A DNA stretch of 11,485 nt. Origin: UBA5614 sp034678545 (GTDB taxonomy: Bacteria; Cloacimonadota; Cloacimonadia; Cloacimonadales; Cloacimonadaceae). This document shows positions 7,188 through 11,485 of the stretch, in pieces. How positions within the stretch are numbered: the first letter of the stretch is position 1; each line of letters starts with the position of its first letter. Under the pieces are notes generated by a model, which ran no database searches, was not told where the DNA came from, and was given only the letters and a program-made list of their open reading frames with translations. Made by a program: the position numbers and the translations under genes. The DNA is taken from contig JAXDBS010000057.1 of the NCBI GenBank assembly GCA_034678545.1, positions 1 through 11,485 on the forward strand, written 5' to 3'.

Positions 7188-8471
7188 TTAGATCCAGCCC
7201 CTCAGCTTGCAGGCCTGGACCACGCGTTGGATCGCGATCACGTAGGCTGCGTCGCGCATGAAGAGTTTCTTCTGTTTGGCCAGGGCGTACACCTCGTGGA
7301 AGGCGGTGGACATCTTGACGTCCAGCTTGGCCAGGACCTCGTCCTTTTCCCAGAAATAGTTCATGTTGCACTGCACCTGCTCGAAATAGCTGCAAGTGAC
7401 GCCGCCGGCGTTGGCCAGGAAATCCGGGATGACAAAGATGTTATGCTCGGTCAGGTAGGCGTCCGCTTCAGGGGTGGTGGGCCCGTTGGCGCCTTCGGCA
7501 ATGACTTTGACCCTGGGCTTGATCCGGGATACGTTGTCCTTGGTGATCTGGTGTTCCAGGGCGCAGGGCAGCAGAATGTCCACGTCCTCGTCGATCCACT
7601 GGTCGCCGGGCAGGACTTCGTAGCCGAGTTTCTTGGCCTTGTCCTTGTCAATGCCGCCGAACTTGTCTGTGATGCCCATGAGTTCGTCGATGTTGATGCC
7701 GCCGGTTTTGCGGAAATAGTAGGAAGTCTGGTCGGCCTGGTCCCAGCAGGAGACGCCGATCACGGTGCCCTTCAGCATGTTGTAGAGCCGGATGGCGTAC
7801 TGGGCCACGTTGCCGAATCCCTGCACGGCCGCGGTGGTCTTGTCAACCGGGATGCCCAGTTCCTTGAGCGCTTCCCGCAGGGTGAAGACCACGCCGTAGC
7901 CGGTGGCTTCCGTCCGGCCCAGAGAGCCGCCCTGGCCCACGGGCTTGCCGGTGATGAAACCGGGGAATTTGGCGCCGTGGATGGTCTCGTATTCGTCCAG
8001 CATCCAAAGCATGTGCTGGCCGCTGGTCATGACGTCCGGGGCGGGAACGTCGCGCAGGGGACCCATGTCATTGGCCAGTTGGCGCACCCAGCCGCGGCAG
8101 ATGGCTTCCTGCTCACGCATGGAAAGGTTGTGCGGGTCGCAGATCACGCCGCCCTTGCCGCCGCCCAGCGGGATATCGACCACGGAGCATTTCCAGGTCA
8201 TCCAGGTGGCCAGCGCCTTCACCGTGTCGATCGTTTCCATCGGGTGGAAGCGGATGCCGCCCTTGGCGGGGCCGCGGGAGTCGTTGTGCTGCACGCGGTA
8301 GCCGTGGAAGACCTTGTACGTGCCGTCGTCCATGCGGACGGGTATGCTGACGTGATACTCGCGCATCGGGTTGCGCAGGAGCTCGCGCGTCGCTTCGTCC
8401 AGTTCCAGGATGTCTGCCACCTTGTCAAACTGCTCCTGGGCCATTTTGAATGCGTTGTAGTTGGTTGCCAT
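7188..8471 (-). CDS. gdhA: Glutamate dehydrogenase (Glu/Leu/Phe/Val dehydrogenase family)
   Basis: This 427-aa enzyme has the normal length for the hexameric family. It interconverts glutamate and 2-oxoglutarate plus ammonia with NAD(P), in the cytosol. The substrate domain shows GPAKGGIRFHP (67-77), MTWK (K94) and the GGGKGG loop (catalytic-site K106). VPAPDVMT carries the catalytic D146. The Rossmann domain has the dinucleotide motif GFGNVA (218-223), and EGANGPTTPEAD (326-337) follows. Cofactor choice cannot be decided safely from the sequence. I prefer ATG 8471-8469 over the in-frame GTG at 8480, because the GTG lies within the Shine-Dalgarno AGAGG region and ATG then has an 8-nt spacing. 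In a peptide-fermenting organism it would work in the oxidative direction; that is inference. It has its own promoter candidate and is closed by a terminator, so it looks like a single-gene unit. Confidence 0.96.
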   Translation of the reverse strand: MATNYNAFKMAQEQFDKVADILELDEATRELLRNPMREYHVSIPVRMDDGTYKVFHGYRVQHNDSRGPAKGGIRFHPMETIDTVKALATWMTWKCSVVDIPLGGGKGGVICDPHNLSMREQEAICRGWVRQLANDMGPLRDVPAPDVMTSGQHMLWMLDEYETIHGAKFPGFITGKPVGQGGSLGRTEATGYGVVFTLREALKELGIPVDKTTAAVQGFGNVAQYAIRLYNMLKGTVIGVSCWDQADQTSYYFRKTGGINIDELMGITDKFGGIDKDKAKKLGYEVLPGDQWIDEDVDILLPCALEHQITKDNVSRIKPRVKVIAEGANGPTTPEADAYLTEHNIFVIPDFLANAGGVTCSYFEQVQCNMNYFWEKDEVLAKLDVKMSTAFHEVYALAKQKKLFMRDAAYVIAIQRVVQACKLRGWI

Positions 8472-8479
8472 TGTGTTCA

Positions 8480-8484
8480 CCTCT
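8480..8484 (-). promoter_or_regulatory. Shine-Dalgarno that decides the gdhA start
   Basis: AGAGG on the minus strand is 8 nt before ATG 8471-8469. The alternative GTG (8480-8478) overlaps this site and would have nothing comparable upstream, only an A-rich stretch. Confidence 0.65.
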
Positions 8485-8527
8485 ATCTTTTTTTGTTGTT
8501 TGTGCGCTTTGTTTTATTTGAAATTCC

Positions 8528-8555
8528 ATTTTATCCGAAAGCGGATAAATTGCAA
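8528..8555 (-). promoter_or_regulatory. Sigma-70-like promoter for gdhA with a palindrome in its spacer
   Basis: On the minus strand TTGCAA (8555-8550, 4/6 to TTGACA), a 16-nt spacer and TAAAAT (8533-8528, 5/6 to TATAAT) make a reasonable promoter. Transcription would start near 8521, with a ~50-nt leader. The spacer and the edge of the -10 box are occupied by a perfect 8-bp inverted repeat (8530-8537 with 8542-8549, core TTATCCG/CGGATAA), placed as a repressor operator would be. The palindrome could instead end the glnS transcript, but no T-run follows it. Confidence 0.45.
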
Positions 8556-8579
8556 CAGATTTCTTCGCCGGTTGCTTTT

Positions 8580-10289
8580 CTATTTGCCCGTGAGCTTGGC
8601 CCAGCTGTCCTTCAGTGTGACGATGCGGTTGAACACAGGCCTCTCCGGAGCGGAATCAGGATCTGTGCAGAAGTAGCCCAGCCGCAGGAACTGGTACCTA
8701 TCCCCCGGGTTGGTTGCTGCCAGGCCGGGTTCGCCGTAGCCGGAAACCGTGACCAGCGAGTTCGGGTTCAGGTAATCCAGCCACGTCTTGCCTTCCTCCG
8801 CGTCCATGGGGTCGGGCTTGGTGAAGAGCTGTTCGTAAAGGCGCGCCTCCACGGGAATGTTATGCGCCGCGTCAACCCAGTGCAGGGTGCCCTTCACCTT
8901 CCTGTCGTCAGGCGTCCAGCCGCCTTTGGAAGCGGGATCGTAGGTGCAAACGAGTTCAGTGACCTTACCGGAAGCATCTTTCACCACATCCTTGCAGGTG
9001 ATGTAATAGGCGTGCTTGAGGCGCACTTCCACACCCGGCGCCAGGCGGTGCCACTTGGGCGGAGGGGTTTCCCGGAAATCGTCCCTTTCTATGTATATCA
9101 CTTTGGAAAATGGTATCTTCCTGCTGCCAGCCTCAGGATGTTCCGGATTGTTCACTGCTTCGATCTCCTCGGTCTGGCCGTCAGGATAATTCTCGATGGT
9201 CACCTTGAGCGGATCCAGCACAACCATCACCCGGTCGGCGCGCAGGTTCAGGTCGTTGCGCAGGCAGAACTGCAGCAGCTCAAAATCCACTATGCTGCTG
9301 GCTTTCGCCACGCCGATGCGGTCGGAAAAGTCGCGGATGGCTTCCGGAGTGAATCCTCTGCGCCGCATTCCGGCCAGGGAGGGCATGCGCGGGTCGTCAA
9401 AGCTTTTCACGTAGCCTTCGTTGACCAGTTTGAGCATCAGCCGCTTGCTCATCACCGTATAGGTGAGGTTGAGCCGCGCAAACTCGATTTGGCGGGGGTG
9501 GCAGGGCACCGGCAGCTGGTCCAAAAACCAATCGTAGAGTGGCCTGTGGTCCTCGAACTCGAGGGTGCAGATGCTGTGCGTGATGCCTTCGATGGCATCC
9601 GAGATGCAGTGCGTGTAATCATACATGGGATAGATGCACCACTTGTCGCCGGTGCGGTGGTGATGGGCAAACTTGATCCTGTAGATCACAGGGTCGCGCA
9701 TGTTGACGTTGCCGCTGGCCATGTCTATTTTGGCGCGCAGGGTCTTTTCGCCTTCCTTGAATTCGCCCGCCTTCATCCTTCTGAACAGGTCCAGGTTCTC
9801 TTCCACGCTCCGGTTCCGGTATGGGCTTTCAATGCCTGGTTCCTTCAGGGTTCCGCGCGTTCTGTTCAGCTCTTCCGGAGACAGGTCGCAGACATAGGCC
9901 TTGCCGTCCCTGATCAGAATCTCGGCGTAGTCATACAGTTGGTCATAGTAGTCCGAAGCGTAAAAAAGCTTGTCCTTCCAGTCAAAGCCCAGCCAGCGGA
10001 TGTCTTCCTTGATGCCTTCCACGAATTCTATGTCTTCAGTCACGGGATTGGTGTCGTCGAACCGCAGGTGGCAGATGCCGCCGTAATCCCGCGCCAGGCC
10101 GAAGTTCAGGCAGATGGACTTGCTGTGCCCGATATGCAGATAGGCGTTCGGCTCCGGCGGAAAGCGCGTAACGATCCTGGTGTGCTTGCCGGTCCGCAGG
10201 TCCTCGTCAATGATGAAGCGGATGAAGTTGGAGACTTCGGTCCTGGTTTCAGCCGGAGCTGTTTCCCCTGTCCCTTTCTTGTTTTCCAT
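8580..10289 (-). CDS. glnS: Glutaminyl-tRNA synthetase
   Basis: This 569-aa class I synthetase charges tRNA-Gln with glutamine directly. The ATP-site signature is RFPPEPNAYLHIGHSKS, with HIGH at 52-55. The second signature, VMSKR (279-283), is the form usual in GlnRS. 'NFIRFIIDEDLRTGKHT' near the N-terminus lines up with the opening of E. coli GlnRS. The C-terminal half (about 345-569) is the paired beta-barrel anticodon-binding region, complete to 'RIVTLKDSWAK'. The total length is close to the ~555 aa of E. coli. I place the start at ATG 10289-10287: an in-frame ATG at 10388 would add 33 residues that do not fit the family. The Shine-Dalgarno for the chosen start is weak (AAAGGG, ~10 nt). 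The gene stands ~100 nt upstream of gdhA, and both concern glutamine/glutamate, but gdhA seems to have its own promoter. Confidence 0.97.
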   Translation of the reverse strand: MENKKGTGETAPAETRTEVSNFIRFIIDEDLRTGKHTRIVTRFPPEPNAYLHIGHSKSICLNFGLARDYGGICHLRFDDTNPVTEDIEFVEGIKEDIRWLGFDWKDKLFYASDYYDQLYDYAEILIRDGKAYVCDLSPEELNRTRGTLKEPGIESPYRNRSVEENLDLFRRMKAGEFKEGEKTLRAKIDMASGNVNMRDPVIYRIKFAHHHRTGDKWCIYPMYDYTHCISDAIEGITHSICTLEFEDHRPLYDWFLDQLPVPCHPRQIEFARLNLTYTVMSKRLMLKLVNEGYVKSFDDPRMPSLAGMRRRGFTPEAIRDFSDRIGVAKASSIVDFELLQFCLRNDLNLRADRVMVVLDPLKVTIENYPDGQTEEIEAVNNPEHPEAGSRKIPFSKVIYIERDDFRETPPPKWHRLAPGVEVRLKHAYYITCKDVVKDASGKVTELVCTYDPASKGGWTPDDRKVKGTLHWVDAAHNIPVEARLYEQLFTKPDPMDAEEGKTWLDYLNPNSLVTVSGYGEPGLAATNPGDRYQFLRLGYFCTDPDSAPERPVFNRIVTLKDSWAKLTGK

Positions 10290-10536
10290 ACTGTATTTTC
10301 CCTTTTGCTTGCGTCGCTGTAAATGCCAATTTGTGGTTGGGGCCAGAACGTCAAGCAGATTCATCTGGTTTTGCCCTCCCGGAAGCACAAATCCGAGACC
10401 AGCTATAAATCACCCCCGGATAACCGAAGTTTTGGCCTGATCTGTGGGTTAGCTGAAGCTCATCAGTTAATGATGCTCCAAGGGCGGATAAACAACGCAG
10501 ATACATACTCTCAGGCCAAAGTATGGGAGAATCCGG

Positions 10537-10560
10537 CCTGCCAACCCCTGGTGTGGCAGG
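10537..10560. repeat. Inverted repeat upstream of the plus-strand promoter
   Basis: CCTGCCA (10537-10543) pairs with TGGCAGG (10554-10560). Inside, ACC (10544-10546) pairs with GGT (10550-10552), leaving one bulged G. No T-run follows on either strand. It lies 33 bp upstream of the -35 box, so it could be a binding site; the role is unknown. Confidence 0.45.
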
Positions 10561-10593
10561 ACCAGGAAAAAGCACGAACAGGTCATAATCAAC

Positions 10594-10623
10594 TTGACAG
10601 GATATGGAACTGCAAAATATGCT
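10594..10623 (+). promoter_or_regulatory. Sigma-70-like promoter for the right-end secreted protein
   Basis: Perfect TTGACA (10594-10599), an 18-nt spacer and TATGCT (10618-10623, 4/6 to TATAAT). Transcription would begin near 10630, giving a ~48-nt leader that consists largely of the hairpin at 10641-10664. Confidence 0.5.
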
Positions 10624-10640
10624 ATTTGCCAAAATTCTCG

Positions 10641-10664
10641 CAGACAGCTCTGTTATGCTGTCTG
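10641..10664 (+). promoter_or_regulatory. Leader hairpin directly before the ribosome binding site
   Basis: CAGACAGC (10641-10648) and GCTGTCTG (10657-10664) form a perfect 8-bp stem with an 8-nt loop. The stem ends 2 nt before the Shine-Dalgarno AGGGAG (10667-10672). It leaves the site free while being close enough to affect ribosome loading or protect the 5' end. An operator is the other possibility. Confidence 0.5.
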
Positions 10665-10677
10665 GAAGGGAGCATCA

Positions 10678-11485
10678 ATGAAAAGATTTGCTCTGCCCTT
10701 TTTCTTATTGCTGATCCATACGGCCCTGTCGGCCCAGCCTGCCGGCTACACTGGCCGGGATGCCAACCCCACCTCCCGCACCACCAATGTCTGGACCGGA
10801 GCCACCAGCACCGCCTGGGGAATTGCCACCAACTGGAGCCTGGGGCATGTACCCCAGACCGCAGAAGACGTCGGTATCCCCTCTTCCCTGAGCAACTATC
10901 CCATCATCGGCACCGGCTCACGCTCCTGCAACGGGCTGGGCATCGCTTCCGGGGCCAGCCTGACCATCGCCGCCGGAGGCTTAACCATTGCCACCGACTG
11001 CATAGTCCAGGGATCCCTCACCCTGAACAACGCCGCCTCTGTCCTGACCGTGAACGGCAACCTCAGCTTTGATACCAACTCCTCGGCAGCGGCCACGGCT
11101 GCCGCCAACCTCTACATCCAGGGCAGCCTGAATTGCGAGAGCCTGAGCACAATTGACTTTGCCAGCGCGAACCTGACCTTCCAGGGCAGCGGCACTTCCT
11201 ACATACTGACGGACTCCCCGGTCACCGTGGCCAACCTCGTTATTAACAAGACGGCCGGACAGGCAGCCACCTTTGACGCCACCTCCAACTCCACCCTCAC
11301 CATCAACGGCAACCTTACTGTCAACGGCGGCAGCACCCTGAACCATCCGGACTCCGGAACGACCTACCTGAAAGGGAACTTAACCGTGGCTTCCGGCGGG
11401 GCCTGCCACTTCACGGCGGGCACCTTGAGCTTGGAGGGCAGCTCTGCCACTGACCTGACCTTCACGGACGCCGGCTCCTACCTGA
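10678..11485 (+). CDS. Large secreted surface protein with beta-solenoid repeats, N-terminal part only
   Basis: 269 codons are visible and the frame is still open at the right edge. ATG 10678 has AGGGAG (10667-10672) at 5-nt spacing. A clear signal peptide spans residues 1-19: MKRF, then a Phe/Leu/Ile core, ending ALSA before Gln-Pro. Residues ~38-77 ('VWTGA', 'WGIATNWSLGHVPQ', 'IPSSLSNYPII') form the lead-in common in large surface proteins of Bacteroidetes and Cloacimonetes. From ~85 onward the sequence is a run of short strands rich in Thr, Ser, Asn and Gly with recurring G-N-L/G-S-L turns (LTVNGNL, LTINGNL, YLKGNL, LYIQGSL, LSLEGSS), typical of a parallel beta-helix. It is probably exported and surface-bound; the anchor or C-terminal sorting domain would lie outside the window. 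The exact function is unknown. It is the only plus-strand gene and has its own promoter. Confidence 0.85.
   Translation, partial: MKRFALPFFLLLIHTALSAQPAGYTGRDANPTSRTTNVWTGATSTAWGIATNWSLGHVPQTAEDVGIPSSLSNYPIIGTGSRSCNGLGIASGASLTIAAGGLTIATDCIVQGSLTLNNAASVLTVNGNLSFDTNSSAAATAAANLYIQGSLNCESLSTIDFASANLTFQGSGTSYILTDSPVTVANLVINKTAGQAATFDATSNSTLTINGNLTVNGGSTLNHPDSGTTYLKGNLTVASGGACHFTAGTLSLEGSSATDLTFTDAGSYL

Larger units (their letters stand above)
10290..10677. other. 388-bp intergenic region between divergent genes
   Basis: This separates glnS (minus) from the secreted-protein gene (plus). It contains a plus-strand promoter candidate (10594-10623) and two hairpins (10537-10560 and 10641-10664). Open frames through it lack Shine-Dalgarno sites and protein character. 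I could not find a convincing glnS promoter; it must lie in this interval or be of another type. No tRNA or known riboswitch was recognised. Confidence 0.55.

Noticed and set aside
7122..10322. A 1066-codon open frame on the plus strand, opposite gdhA and glnS
   Set aside because: It runs antisense to two well-recognised enzymes. GC-rich codon use on the real strand leaves few stops in this frame; the product is Val/Ala/Gly/His/Asp-rich with no domain, and there is no Shine-Dalgarno.
10290..10388. 33-residue N-terminal extension of glnS
   Set aside because: GlnRS homologues begin close to the 'NFIRFIIDEDL' segment; the extension has no family support, and a closer ATG at 10289 fits.
10323..11072. 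249-codon plus-strand frame overlapping the start of the surface protein
   Set aside because: It lacks a Shine-Dalgarno, crosses the promoter and hairpins, and overlaps out of frame the gene that has a signal peptide and a good ribosome binding site.

Overview
The window looks like a piece of a GC-rich bacterial chromosome, most likely from an anaerobic, amino-acid-using member of the FCB group. Candidatus Cloacimonadota (Cloacimonetes) is my best guess. This is inferred from the gene mix: glutamate dehydrogenase, a bacterial GlnRS, paired PPDK-N-type proteins, and large secreted surface proteins with 'NWS-G-VP' lead-ins. No rRNA or other phylogenetic marker is present, so the assignment is not proven. 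Most coding is on the minus strand; only the gene cut by the right edge is on the plus strand.

Layout, left to right. (1) Positions 1-386, minus: 5' end of a secreted protein, probably a subtilisin-like protease (signal peptide plus prodomain), with a TTG start. (2) 387-1356: a long non-coding stretch. It holds the promoter of gene 1, a perfect 13-bp hairpin attached to three tandem 11-bp repeats, and a GC-rich block beside the next gene with several mutually exclusive pairings. (3) 1357-7098, minus: three tightly packed genes. In transcription order they are a 583-aa PPDK-N-type protein, a 1046-aa sensor/PPDK-N/nucleotidyltransferase fusion (ATGA overlap), and a 283-aa calcineurin-like metallophosphoesterase (1-nt gap, GTG start). 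(4) 7188-8471, minus: glutamate dehydrogenase, followed by an intrinsic terminator 38 nt before the next start codon. (5) 8580-10289, minus: glutaminyl-tRNA synthetase. (6) 10290-10677: non-coding, containing a plus-strand promoter and two hairpins. (7) 10678 to the right end, plus: 5' part of a large secreted solenoid-type surface protein.

How they may work together: glnS and gdh are ordinary glutamine/glutamate genes, each apparently a separate unit; gdh has a good promoter candidate with a palindrome inside its spacer. The three-gene block is the least ordinary part. Both PPDK-N-type proteins keep the ATP-grasp nucleotide-binding half of PEP synthase/PPDK but lack the swivelling phosphohistidine domain and the PEP-binding barrel. 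Instead they share a C-terminal domain with a G-R-W-G core. One carries an extra GSX10DXD nucleotidyltransferase domain, and a phosphoesterase is coupled to it. This looks more like a regulatory or modification module than a PEP synthase, but its target cannot be read from the sequence.
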